This document shows positions 24,511 to 32,532 of a stretch of 64,000 nt of DNA, piece after piece (position 1 is the first letter of the stretch; every line of letters begins with the position of its first letter). The DNA lies in assembly GCF_030323145.1 (NCBI RefSeq), contig NZ_CP100470.1:2087001-2151000 (forward strand). The letters run 5' to 3'. The stretch comes from Mesorhizobium sp. C432A (GTDB lineage: Bacteria; Pseudomonadota; Alphaproteobacteria; Rhizobiales; Rhizobiaceae). Position numbers and translations under genes: made by a program. The notes under the pieces are model-generated. The model did no database searches, had not been told where the DNA came from, and saw nothing but the letters and a program-made list of their open reading frames with translations.

Positions 24511-25938
24511 ATGGAAAAAGCCGAAATAGGCCTGATCGGCCTTGGCACAATGGGCTCCAACCTCGCGCTCAACATTGCCGAGCACGGGCACCGCATCGCC
24601 GTCTTCAACCGCACCAAGGCGCGCACCGATGCCTTCCTCGAAGGCGCCGGTTCGCTCAGGGACATGGTGGTGCCCTGCTACAGCCTGGAGGAACTGGCAG
24701 CTGCGATCAAGCCGCCGCGCCCGGTCATCATCATGGTGCTGGCCGGCAAGCCGGTCGACGAACAGATCGAAGCGCTGCGCGGCGTGTTGTCTGACAACGA
24801 TATCGTCATCGATGCCGGCAACGCCAATTTCCGCGATACGATGCGGCGCTTTTCGGAACTGTCGGGCTCAGGTCTCACCTTCATCGGCATGGGCGTATCC
24901 GGCGGCGAGGAAGGCGCGCGCCATGGACCGTCGATCATGGTCGGCGGCACCGAAGACTCCTGGAAGCGCGTCGAACGCGTGCTGACCGCGATCTCGGCCA
25001 AGTTCAAGGATGAACCGTGCGCTGCCTGGCTTGGCACAGACGGCGCCGGGCATTTCGTGAAAACCATCCACAACGGCATCGAATATGCCGACATGCAGAT
25101 GATCGCCGAGATCTACGGCATCCTGCGTGACGGTCTCGGCATGGGGCCGAAGGAGATCGGCAAGGTCTTCGAGGACTGGAACAAGGGCCGGCTCGATTCG
25201 TATCTGATCGAGATCACCGCCAGGGTGCTGGCCGCTGACGATGCAAAGACCGGCAAGCCGGTAGTCGACATCATCCTCGACCGTGCCGGCCAGAAGGGCA
25301 CCGGCAAATGGTCTGTCATCGAGGCGCAGCAGCTCGGCATTCCGGCGACGGCCATCGAGGCGGCGGTGGCGGCCCGCGTGCTGTCCTCGATCAAGGATGA
25401 GCGGCAGGCGGCCGAAAAAGCCTATGGCAATATCGGCGTCACCAAGATCTCCGGCGACAAGGCGGCACTTCTGAAAGATCTGGAGCTGGCGCTGCTCGCC
25501 GGCAAGATCGCCGCCTATGCACAAGGTTTCGCGGTGATGAGCGCCGCCTCGAAGGAGTTCAACTGGAACTTGCCGATGCCGACCATCGCCAAGATTTGGC
25601 GTGCCGGCTGTATCATCCGCTCGCAGATGCTCGACACCATGGCGGAAGCCTTCGGCTCGGGCGGCGCGTCCACCAACCTTTTGATGGCGCCGGCTTTCAC
25701 CACCATGATGCAGGAGGCGCATCCGTCGCTTAGGCGCACCGTTGCCAAGGCATCGGAAGCAGGCTCGCCGGTGCCTGCACTGGCGTCGGCACTTGCCTAT
25801 TTCGACAGCTACCGCCAGGGCCGCGGCACCTCGAACCTGATCCAGGCGCAGCGCGACTTCTTCGGCGCGCATGGCTTCGAGCGCATCGGCGAGCAGGGCG
25901 CTTTCCATGGGCCATGGGGAAGTGGAGCGGCCGGATAG
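24511..25938 (+). CDS. gnd: 6-phosphogluconate dehydrogenase, decarboxylating
   Basis: A 475-residue enzyme converting 6-phosphogluconate to ribulose 5-phosphate, CO2 and NADPH (oxidative pentose phosphate path). The Rossmann motif IGLIGLGTMGSNLALNIAEHG and HRIAVFNRTKART give NADP preference. The catalytic segment KTIHNGIEYADMQMIAE (Lys, His, Asn) follows GMGVSGGEEGARHGPSIM. The C-terminal dimerisation tail includes FFGAHGFERI. The ATG at 24511 has AGGGAAGAAACG upstream; 30 more in-frame codons are non-conserved. It is monocistronic. Confidence 0.95.
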   Translation: MEKAEIGLIGLGTMGSNLALNIAEHGHRIAVFNRTKARTDAFLEGAGSLRDMVVPCYSLEELAAAIKPPRPVIIMVLAGKPVDEQIEALRGVLSDNDIVIDAGNANFRDTMRRFSELSGSGLTFIGMGVSGGEEGARHGPSIMVGGTEDSWKRVERVLTAISAKFKDEPCAAWLGTDGAGHFVKTIHNGIEYADMQMIAEIYGILRDGLGMGPKEIGKVFEDWNKGRLDSYLIEITARVLAADDAKTGKPVVDIILDRAGQKGTGKWSVIEAQQLGIPATAIEAAVAARVLSSIKDERQAAEKAYGNIGVTKISGDKAALLKDLELALLAGKIAAYAQGFAVMSAASKEFNWNLPMPTIAKIWRAGCIIRSQMLDTMAEAFGSGGASTNLLMAPAFTTMMQEAHPSLRRTVAKASEAGSPVPALASALAYFDSYRQGRGTSNLIQAQRDFFGAHGFERIGEQGAFHGPWGSGAAG

Positions 25939-25972
25939 GGTCAGGTGAGGCGGACCTCTCAGGTCGTGCCAG

Positions 25973-27016
25973 TCAGCCCTGATACGCGACGACGTCGCCT
26001 GGCTTGACCACAGTCTGCAAAGAGCCAGGTGCCGCGCCGCCTATCCAGCCCAGCACGGCGCGGGCAAGCTCGGTGCCGGCGAGGCGGAAATCTTCGTTGA
26101 CGATCAGCAACTCCCGGCGGAACAGATGCAGCAGTTCCGACGATTGCTTGGACACGACATCGACGTCGCGGCCGAGTTTCAGGCCGGCATCCTCGATGCC
26201 GGCGACGATGGCCAGCGTTGCTGCGGCGGCGCTGCTGACGAAACCGTCCGGCCTGACGTCGCGGCGCATCAACTGCGCGGTCCGCGTCCTGATCTGATCG
26301 ATCGACTGGTCGATCGAAACAGCGTTGAACGGCACTTCGCTGGCGTCGACCTCGCTCAGTGCGTCGGCAAAGCCATTGACCGTGTGGTCGTAATAGGTGA
26401 GCCCGACCGGCGGCGCTACCAGCGCCAGCCGGCGCCGGCCGACGCTGGCCAGATGGCGCACCGCTTCGGCGGCGAAGGCGTAATTGTCGAAGTCGTGATA
26501 GGGGTGGACAAGCCCCATATCGGTGCGGCCATGTGTGGCAAAGGGTATGCCACGCTCCAGCATGTAGCGGGCGCGCGGATCGTTGGGCTGCGTGCGTGAG
26601 ATGATGACGCCATCGGCCGAGCCGGACTCGACCAGATACTTTACCGGGTCCAGCGGATCCTGCGAGCGCGAGTAGGGCGTGACGATCAGGTGATAGGGTG
26701 TGTCGGCAATGACCTCCGAGACGCCGTAGATGATGTCCGAGACAAAGCTCATGATCTCGCGCTCGGTATTGAGCACGAGGCTGATAACATTGGTCTTGCC
26801 GGTCCGCAGGCGCACGCCGGCGCGGTTCGGCCGGTAGCCGATCTGCCTCGCGACGAGTTGAACCCGCCGCCTGGTCTCGGCGCCGATCTCGGGTGCATCC
26901 TTGAGCGCGCGCGAGACGGTGGTGACGCCGAGCCCGGTCATGAAGGCAAGCGTCTTCAGCGTCGGCCGCTCATGCGCCGACGCCTCGTCGTCCTTGTCCG
27001 TCTGGTCCCTGTCCAT
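25973..27016 (-). CDS. LacI family transcriptional repressor
   Basis: A 347-residue repressor. The HTH reads TLKTLAFMTGLGVTTVSRAL with hinge IGYRPNRAGVRLRTGKTN, followed by a periplasmic-binding-protein-like effector domain (VLNTEREIMSFVSDIIYGV; SADGVIISRTQPND; RRRLALVAPPVGLTYYDHT). It resembles AglR-type regulators of rhizobial sugar transport. The start MDRDQTDKDD (ending 27016) has GGGACGA upstream. It is divergent from a CUT1 transporter; two CTGnAACGTTnCAG operators flank the shared control region. Confidence 0.9.
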   Translation of the reverse strand: MDRDQTDKDDEASAHERPTLKTLAFMTGLGVTTVSRALKDAPEIGAETRRRVQLVARQIGYRPNRAGVRLRTGKTNVISLVLNTEREIMSFVSDIIYGVSEVIADTPYHLIVTPYSRSQDPLDPVKYLVESGSADGVIISRTQPNDPRARYMLERGIPFATHGRTDMGLVHPYHDFDNYAFAAEAVRHLASVGRRRLALVAPPVGLTYYDHTVNGFADALSEVDASEVPFNAVSIDQSIDQIRTRTAQLMRRDVRPDGFVSSAAAATLAIVAGIEDAGLKLGRDVDVVSKQSSELLHLFRRELLIVNEDFRLAGTELARAVLGWIGGAAPGSLQTVVKPGDVVAYQG

Positions 27017-27113
27017 TCGTCCCGCCCCGTCAGGCGCATAGCAGCCGCCGGACCAGCCGACAATCGCTTCGATGACGATGTGGCACGGTTCTTCGCAGTC
27101 GGGCCTCAATATA

Positions 27114-27127
27114 CTGAAACGTTACAG
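27114..27127. promoter_or_regulatory. LacI-type operator CTGAAACGTTACAG
   Basis: A palindrome centred on AACGTT, 98 bases upstream of the repressor start. It is the inverted form of the second site at 27377-27390. Central-CG palindromes of this type are bound by LacI-family proteins, and the gene for one is adjacent. It probably mediates autoregulation or looping. Confidence 0.7.
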
Positions 27128-27376
27128 ATTTCCAACATCGCAGCGCGTGGGCCTCTCAAGCCATGGTTTTGGCAGGGTTTTGGCGGCCAGAAACGTAGCG
27201 CGACAATCAGGTTCGAGACGGTTTTCTTGCGCTGCAGCATGATTTTGCAGCGCAGCACCCGGTTTTGCGCGCAGTTTGCCGGTTCGCACGCAACGAATTT
27301 GTTCGCGCCTCGAAAAAACATTCGAGCGCGTTTATCTCAGGGGTTGCACGCACCGCATAATTGCCGTATCGAAAAT

Positions 27377-27390
27377 CTGTAACGTTTCAG
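27377..27390. promoter_or_regulatory. LacI-type operator CTGTAACGTTTCAG
   Basis: In context ATCTGTAACGTTTCAGAT, it ends 18 bases before the binding-protein ATG at 27409 and just ahead of its GGGAGGA ribosome site, so repressor binding would block early transcription. The 27130-27376 interval holds no gene; it is comparatively AT-rich and should carry both promoters. Confidence 0.7.
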
Positions 27391-27408
27391 ATTCTGGGAG
27401 GAACCGAA

Positions 27409-28647
27409 ATGCGCTATAGACTTTTGACCGCTGCCCTTGCCGCGACGGCCGCGCTTCAGCTTGCCGGCCCGGCGGCCGCCACCGACCTGGAAGTGACCCA
27501 TTGGTGGACATCGGGCGGCGAGGCGGCGGCGGTTGCGGAATTCGCGAAGGCTTTTGACGCGACCGGCAATCACTGGGTCGACGGCGCCATTGCCGGATCC
27601 GGCGGCACGGCACGGCCGATCATGATCAGCCGCATCACCGGCGGCGATCCGATGGGCGCCACCCAGTTCAATCACGGCCGGCAGGCCGAAGAACTGGTGC
27701 AGGCCGGCCTGATGCGCGACCTCACCGATGTCGCCACCAAGGGCAAGTGGACGGAAATCGTGCGGCCGAAGAGCCTGCTCGACAGCTGCACCATCGACGG
27801 CAAGATCTATTGCGTGCCGGTCAATATCCACTCCTGGCAGTGGTTGTGGCTGTCGAACGAAGCCTTCGAGAAGGCCGGCGTGCCGCTGCCGAAGGACTGG
27901 AATGAATTCGTGGCGGCAGCGCCCGCCCTGGAAAAGGCGGGCATCATCCCGCTCGCTGTCGGCGGACAGGCCTGGCAATCTTCCGGCGCCTTCGACGTGC
28001 TGCTGGCGGCGGTCGGCGGCACCGACGCGTTCCTTAAGGTCTACAAGGACAAGGATGCCAAGTTCGCCGCCGGGCCCGAGATCGCCAAGGTCTTCAAGGC
28101 CGCCGACGATGCCCGCAAGATGGCGAAGAACACCAATGTGCAGGACTGGAACCAGGCAACCAATCTCGTCATCACCGGCAAGGCCGGTGGCCAGATCATG
28201 GGTGACTGGGCGCAAGGCGAGTTCCAGGTTGCCGGCAAGGTCGCCGGCAAGGACTATGCCTGCCTGCCGGGCCTCGGTCTGAACGAAGTGATCGCCACCG
28301 GCGGCGACGCCTTCTATTTCCCGCTGCTCAAGGATGCCGACAAGTCCAAGGCGCAGGAGGTGTTGGCAGAGACGCTGCTCGACCCTAAGACTCAGGTCGC
28401 CTTCAATCTCAAGAAGGGCTCGCTGCCGGTGCGCGGTGACGTCGATCTCAATGCGGCGAACGACTGCATGAAGAAGGGTCTGGCGATCCTCGCCAAGGGC
28501 GCCGTCATCCCGTGGACTGACCAACTGCTTTCGCAGGACACCCAGAAGCAGAAGGAAGATCTCTTCGCCGAATTCTTCGCCAAGCCGGACCTGACCATCG
28601 AAGACGCGCAGAAACGCTTCGCCGACCTCATCGCTTCGGCAGACTGA
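27409..28647 (+). CDS. Sugar ABC transporter substrate-binding protein (CUT1)
   Basis: A 412-residue periplasmic solute-binding protein with signal peptide LLTAALAATAALQLAGPAAA and mature start TDLEVTHWWTSGGEAAAV. CUT1 features include GDPMGATQFNHGRQAEELV, YCVPVNIHSWQWLWLS and GKAGGQIMGDWAQGEF. It resembles glucose/mannose-type binding proteins, but ligand identity cannot be fixed. The GGGAGGA ribosome site and the LacI operator directly upstream decide the start at 27409. Confidence 0.9.
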   Translation: MRYRLLTAALAATAALQLAGPAAATDLEVTHWWTSGGEAAAVAEFAKAFDATGNHWVDGAIAGSGGTARPIMISRITGGDPMGATQFNHGRQAEELVQAGLMRDLTDVATKGKWTEIVRPKSLLDSCTIDGKIYCVPVNIHSWQWLWLSNEAFEKAGVPLPKDWNEFVAAAPALEKAGIIPLAVGGQAWQSSGAFDVLLAAVGGTDAFLKVYKDKDAKFAAGPEIAKVFKAADDARKMAKNTNVQDWNQATNLVITGKAGGQIMGDWAQGEFQVAGKVAGKDYACLPGLGLNEVIATGGDAFYFPLLKDADKSKAQEVLAETLLDPKTQVAFNLKKGSLPVRGDVDLNAANDCMKKGLAILAKGAVIPWTDQLLSQDTQKQKEDLFAEFFAKPDLTIEDAQKRFADLIASAD

Positions 28648-28670
28648 CGTTGGAGGCAATACACCTCGCT

Positions 28671-28696
28671 CCCGGTCTTGCGAAAGCAGGGCCGGG
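28671..28696 (+). other. GAAA-tetraloop hairpin between binding-protein and permease genes
   Basis: CCCGGTCTTGC and GCAGGGCCGGG form an 11-bp stem (two G-U pairs) closed by a GAAA loop. It lies in the 81-base gap after the binding-protein gene. GNRA-capped stems at this position typically stabilise the upstream message and skew stoichiometry toward the binding protein. Confidence 0.55.
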
Positions 28697-28728
28697 ATAG
28701 CACCGCCCTTACCCAGCCGGCTGACGAG

Positions 28729-29622
28729 ATGAGCAAGAGCGAACGCCCCAACCCGCTGTTCCGCAACCTCAATGCGAAGGTCGCCTCGATCCCGATGATC
28801 CTCACCGCGTCGGTGGTTTTCGTCGGCGGCACCGTCTGGACGGTGTTCTATTCCTTCACCAATTCGAAGCTGCTGCCACGGCTGAATTTCGCCGGGCTCG
28901 ATCAGTATTACCGGCTGTGGGTGACGCCGCGCTGGCTGATCTCGATCGAGAACCTTTTGATCTACGGCGCGATCTCGCTGGTGTTCTCACTGGTCATCGG
29001 CTTCCTGCTTGCAGCGCTTCTCGACCAGAAGATCCGTTTCGAGGACACGTTCCGCACCATCTTCCTCTATCCGTTCGCGCTTTCCTTCATCGTCACCGGC
29101 CTGGTCTGGCAGTGGCTGCTCAATCCGGATTTCGGCATCCAGCATGTGGTGCGGGACCTCGGCTGGACGAGCTTCAACTTCGACCCGCTATACAATTCCA
29201 GCATCGTCATCTACGGCATTTCGATTGCGGCGCTGTGGCAAGGCACCGGGCTCATCATGTGCTTGATGCTGGCCGGCCTGCGCGGCATCGACGAGGACAT
29301 CTGGAAGGCGGCGCGGGTAGACGGGATCCCGATGTGGAAGACCTATCTGTTCATCGTCATCCCGATGATGCGGCCGGTTTTCATCACCACGCTGGTCATC
29401 ATCGCGTCGGGCATCGTCAAGGTCTACGACCTCGTTGTCGCCCAGACCAGCGGCGGCCCCGGAATCGCCTCCGAAGTGCCGGCCAAATATGTCTACGACT
29501 ACATGTTCTTCGCACAGAATCTTGGCCAGGGCTTTGCCGCCTCGACCATGATGCTGCTCTCGGTGGTGATCGTCGTCGTGCCGTGGGCCTACCTTGAATT
29601 CGGAGGCAGGAAGCGTGGCTGA
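28729..29622 (+). CDS. Sugar ABC transporter permease (CUT1, MalF-like)
   Basis: A 297-residue inner-membrane permease with about six helices, beginning IPMILTASVVFVGGTVWTVF. The EAA loop that contacts the ATPase is AGLRGIDEDIWKAARVDGIP. The start MSKSERPNPLF (28729) is the only ATG near the conserved N-terminus. An upstream TTG frame would cross the intercistronic hairpin. Its TGA overlaps the GTG start region of the second permease. Confidence 0.9.
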   Translation: MSKSERPNPLFRNLNAKVASIPMILTASVVFVGGTVWTVFYSFTNSKLLPRLNFAGLDQYYRLWVTPRWLISIENLLIYGAISLVFSLVIGFLLAALLDQKIRFEDTFRTIFLYPFALSFIVTGLVWQWLLNPDFGIQHVVRDLGWTSFNFDPLYNSSIVIYGISIAALWQGTGLIMCLMLAGLRGIDEDIWKAARVDGIPMWKTYLFIVIPMMRPVFITTLVIIASGIVKVYDLVVAQTSGGPGIASEVPAKYVYDYMFFAQNLGQGFAASTMMLLSVVIVVVPWAYLEFGGRKRG

Positions 29623-30550
29623 CCCGGCCGTCCCTTTGCCCGCCAGCGCGGGTGCCGCCGAGCGCGAAGCCTCCGGGCCGCGCGGGCCGAAGCCGCGGCA
29701 TGTCTTCTCGCGCCGCAATATCTTCCTCTATGGCACGCTGATCGTGGTGGCGGTCTACTATCTGCTGCCGCTCTACGTGATGGTCGTAACCTCGCTCAAG
29801 GGCATGCCCGAGATACGGATGGGCAATATCTTCTCGCCGCCGCTCGAAATCACGTTCGAACCGTGGGTGAAGGCGTGGGCGACCGCCTGCACCGGCCTCA
29901 ATTGCGACGGGCTTTCGCGCGGCTTCTGGAATTCGGTGCGCATCACCGTGCCGTCGGTGCTGCTGTCGATCGCGATCGCCTCGGTGAACGGCTATGCGCT
30001 GGCCAACTGGCGCTTCAAGGGCGCCGACACATTCTTCGTCATCCTGATCGTCGGCGCCTTCATCCCCTATCAGGTGATGATCTATCCGATTGTCATCATC
30101 CTGCGCGAGATCGGCCTCTACGGCAGCCTCAGCGGCCTGGTGATCGTCCATTCCATCTTCGGCATGCCGATCCTCACGCTTTTGTTCCGCAACTATTTTG
30201 CCTCGATGCCGGAAGAGCTGTTCAGGGCGGCACGGGTCGACGGCGCCGGCTTCTGGGGCATCTTCCTGCGGATCATGGCGCCGATGTCGCTGCCGATCTT
30301 CGTCGTCGCCATCATCCTGCAGGTGACCGGCATCTGGAACGACTTCCTGTTCGGCGTCGTCTACACCCGCCCCGACACCTATCCGATGACGGTGCAGCTC
30401 AACAACATCGTCAATTCGGTGCAAGGCGTGAAGGAGTACAACGTCAACATGGCCGCCACCATCCTGACCGGCCTTGTGCCACTCATCGTCTACTTCATTT
30501 CCGGCAAGCTTTTCGTGCGCGGCATCGCCGCCGGTGCGGTGAAAGGGTGA
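29615..30550 (+). CDS. Sugar ABC transporter permease (CUT1, MalG-like)
   Basis: A 311-residue permease. Helix 1 is IFLYGTLIVVAVYYLLPLYVMVV, and the EAA motif is ASMPEELFRAARVDGAGFWG. The start is GTG at 29615, eight bases before the first permease stop, with GGAGGCAGGAAGC upstream; an in-frame ATG at 29594 lies inside the previous gene with no ribosome site. Overlap implies translational coupling. Its stop overlaps the ATPase start by one base. Confidence 0.9.
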   Translation: MADPAVPLPASAGAAEREASGPRGPKPRHVFSRRNIFLYGTLIVVAVYYLLPLYVMVVTSLKGMPEIRMGNIFSPPLEITFEPWVKAWATACTGLNCDGLSRGFWNSVRITVPSVLLSIAIASVNGYALANWRFKGADTFFVILIVGAFIPYQVMIYPIVIILREIGLYGSLSGLVIVHSIFGMPILTLLFRNYFASMPEELFRAARVDGAGFWGIFLRIMAPMSLPIFVVAIILQVTGIWNDFLFGVVYTRPDTYPMTVQLNNIVNSVQGVKEYNVNMAATILTGLVPLIVYFISGKLFVRGIAAGAVKG

Positions 30551-31656
30551 TGGCGATGACGGCAGCCAACGGCACCAGCGTTTCGATCCAGGACCTGTCC
30601 CTGAATTTCGGCTCTGTATCGGTGCTGCAGACCCTCAATCTCGAGGTCGCAGAGGGCGAGTTCATCGTGCTGCTCGGTCCCTCGGGCTGCGGCAAGTCGA
30701 CCTTGCTCAACTGCATCGCCGGGCTGCTCGATATTTCCGAAGGCCGCATCTTCATCAAGGGCAAGAACGTCACCTGGGAAGAGCCCAAGGATCGCGGCAT
30801 CGGCATGGTGTTCCAGTCCTATGCGCTTTATCCGCAAATGACGGTGGAGAAGAACCTGTCGTTCGGCCTGCGCGTTGCCGGCGTGCCCAGGGACGAGATC
30901 GCCAAGCGCATCGCCCGCGCCGCCGAGATCCTGCAGATCGAGCCGCTTTTGCAGCGCAAGCCCGCGGCCTTGTCCGGCGGCCAACGCCAGCGCGTGGCGA
31001 TCGGGCGGGCGCTGGTGCGCGACGTCGACGTCTTCCTGTTCGACGAGCCACTATCCAATCTCGACGCCAAGCTGCGCTCGGAACTGCGCGTCGAAATCAA
31101 GCTTCTGCATCGCAAGCTGCAGAACACCATGATCTACGTCACCCACGACCAGATCGAGGCGATGACGCTGGCCGACCGTATCGCGGTCATGCGCGGCGGC
31201 GTCATCCAGCAGCTTGACGCGCCGCAGACGATCTATAACCGGCCGGTCAACCGGTTTGTCGCCGGCTTCCTCGGCTCGCCGGCGATGAATTTCCTCGAAG
31301 GGGAGCTGGAGGCCAATGCTGCTCCAGTGTTCAGGACCGACGGTGTTTCGGTGCCGCTCGATCGCTATACCTTTGACGGCACGGAGCGCCCGGCCGGCGC
31401 TTGCGTGCTGGGCATCCGGCCTGAACATATCGCTTTCGGTGACGCGGCGAAGTCGATGCCGTTTTCCGCCGGCGGTTCGGTCGAGATCGTGGAGCCGATG
31501 GGTTCCGACACGCTGGTGTGGACGAAGCTTGCCGGCCGCAACCTCTCCTTCCGCGTCGAGGCGGAACGGACGCTGCGCAGCGGCGATCCGATCCAGTTCG
31601 GTTTCGATCCGGCGCGCGCCTCGCTGTTCGACGCTGCGACCGGCAATCGCCTGTGA
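30550..31656 (+). CDS. Sugar ABC transporter ATP-binding protein (UgpC/MalK type)
   Basis: A 368-residue ATPase of the CUT1 importer. Walker A is GPSGCGKSTLLNCIAG, Q-loop VFQSYALYP, signature LSGGQRQRVAIGRAL, Walker B VFLFDEPLSNLDAKLR, switch His in YVTHDQIEAMTLADR. The C-terminal TOBE/regulatory domain contains LGIRPEHIAFG and EPMGSDTLVW. The start ATG at 30550 overlaps the permease TGA (TGATG arrangement). The open frame extends much further upstream in the same phase, but that part is antisense-like and non-conserved. Confidence 0.93.
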   Translation: MAMTAANGTSVSIQDLSLNFGSVSVLQTLNLEVAEGEFIVLLGPSGCGKSTLLNCIAGLLDISEGRIFIKGKNVTWEEPKDRGIGMVFQSYALYPQMTVEKNLSFGLRVAGVPRDEIAKRIARAAEILQIEPLLQRKPAALSGGQRQRVAIGRALVRDVDVFLFDEPLSNLDAKLRSELRVEIKLLHRKLQNTMIYVTHDQIEAMTLADRIAVMRGGVIQQLDAPQTIYNRPVNRFVAGFLGSPAMNFLEGELEANAAPVFRTDGVSVPLDRYTFDGTERPAGACVLGIRPEHIAFGDAAKSMPFSAGGSVEIVEPMGSDTLVWTKLAGRNLSFRVEAERTLRSGDPIQFGFDPARASLFDAATGNRL

Positions 31657-31688
31657 CCCTCTAGAATCATCCGCAAACCATCCTCCCA

Positions 31689-31744
31689 AGAACGATCCCC
31701 CTAAAACGATCTCGCGAAAACGATCCCCCGAAAACATCCCCAAG
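31689..31744. repeat. Four 14-bp tandem repeats (AAAACGATCCCCCG type)
   Basis: Four consecutive 14-base units with drift fill part of the gap after the ATPase gene: AGAACGATCCCCCT, AAAACGATCTCGCG, AAAACGATCCCCCG and AAAACATCCCCAAG. The region has no gene and precedes the ribosome site of the isomerase gene at 31775. The function is unknown; slippage is a likely origin. Confidence 0.7.
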
Positions 31745-31774
31745 CCTTAACCACCCAAGAAACGGACAGAGACG

Positions 31775-32521
31775 ATGAACTGGTCATTCCAACTCTACAG
31801 CGCCCGCAATTTCCAGCCGTGGGACGGCATCCTGAAAATGCTTGGTAAGCTCGGCTACAAGGAAGTCGAAGGTTTCGGCGGCGTCTATGACGACCCCACG
31901 GCGTTCCGCGCCGAACTCGACAAGAACGGGCTTTCGATGCCGACCGGACATTTCTCGATCGATGCGCTGGAGAATGATTTCGACGGGGTACGCAAAACAG
32001 CCGACGCACTCGGCATCACGCTCGTCATCTGTCCCTATCTGCTGGCCGAGCAGCGGCCGGCCGACGCTGCCGGCTGGCGCGGCTTTGGCGAGCGTCTGGC
32101 CAAGGTCGGCGAGACCGCAAAAAAAGCCGGCTACGGCTTTGCCTGGCACAACCATGATTTCGAGTTCAAGACACTCGCCGACGGCTCGGTGCCGCAGGAT
32201 CACATCCTGTCGGCTGCGCCCGACATCGGCTGGGAGATGGACGTCGCCTGGGTAGTCCGCGGTGGCGTTGATCCGCTGCCGTGGATCGAAAAGCACGGCA
32301 AGCGCATCAGCGCCGTCCATGTCAAGGACATGGCCAAGTCAGGCGAAGGCCTTGACGAGGACGGCTGGGCGGATGTCGGCCACGGCACCATCGACTGGGC
32401 CGGCCTGATCAAGACACTTCGGGCGAAGAGCGCGGCCAAATATTACGTCATGGAACAGGACAACCCCAACGATATCGAGCGCTTCGCCAGCCGCTCGCTC
32501 GCATCCGTCAAGGCTTACTAG
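31775..32521 (+). CDS. Sugar phosphate isomerase/epimerase-type TIM-barrel protein
   Basis: A 248-residue compact TIM-barrel protein. Ligand-bearing strands appear as GFAWHNHDFEF, WEMDVAWVVRGG, ISAVHVKDMAK and GTIDWAG. It differs from the 6920 and 10592 products, fitting the smaller subgroup that accompanies Gfo/Idh enzymes in sugar and inositol pathways. It is 118 bases after the ATPase gene and 11 bases before the oxidoreductase gene. Confidence 0.85.
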   Translation: MNWSFQLYSARNFQPWDGILKMLGKLGYKEVEGFGGVYDDPTAFRAELDKNGLSMPTGHFSIDALENDFDGVRKTADALGITLVICPYLLAEQRPADAAGWRGFGERLAKVGETAKKAGYGFAWHNHDFEFKTLADGSVPQDHILSAAPDIGWEMDVAWVVRGGVDPLPWIEKHGKRISAVHVKDMAKSGEGLDEDGWADVGHGTIDWAGLIKTLRAKSAAKYYVMEQDNPNDIERFASRSLASVKAY

Positions 32522-32532
32522 GAACAATCATC

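Noticed and set aside
31689..31744. Tandem repeats considered as a CRISPR array
   Set aside because: Units are 14 bases with no unique spacers between them and no cas genes in the window.
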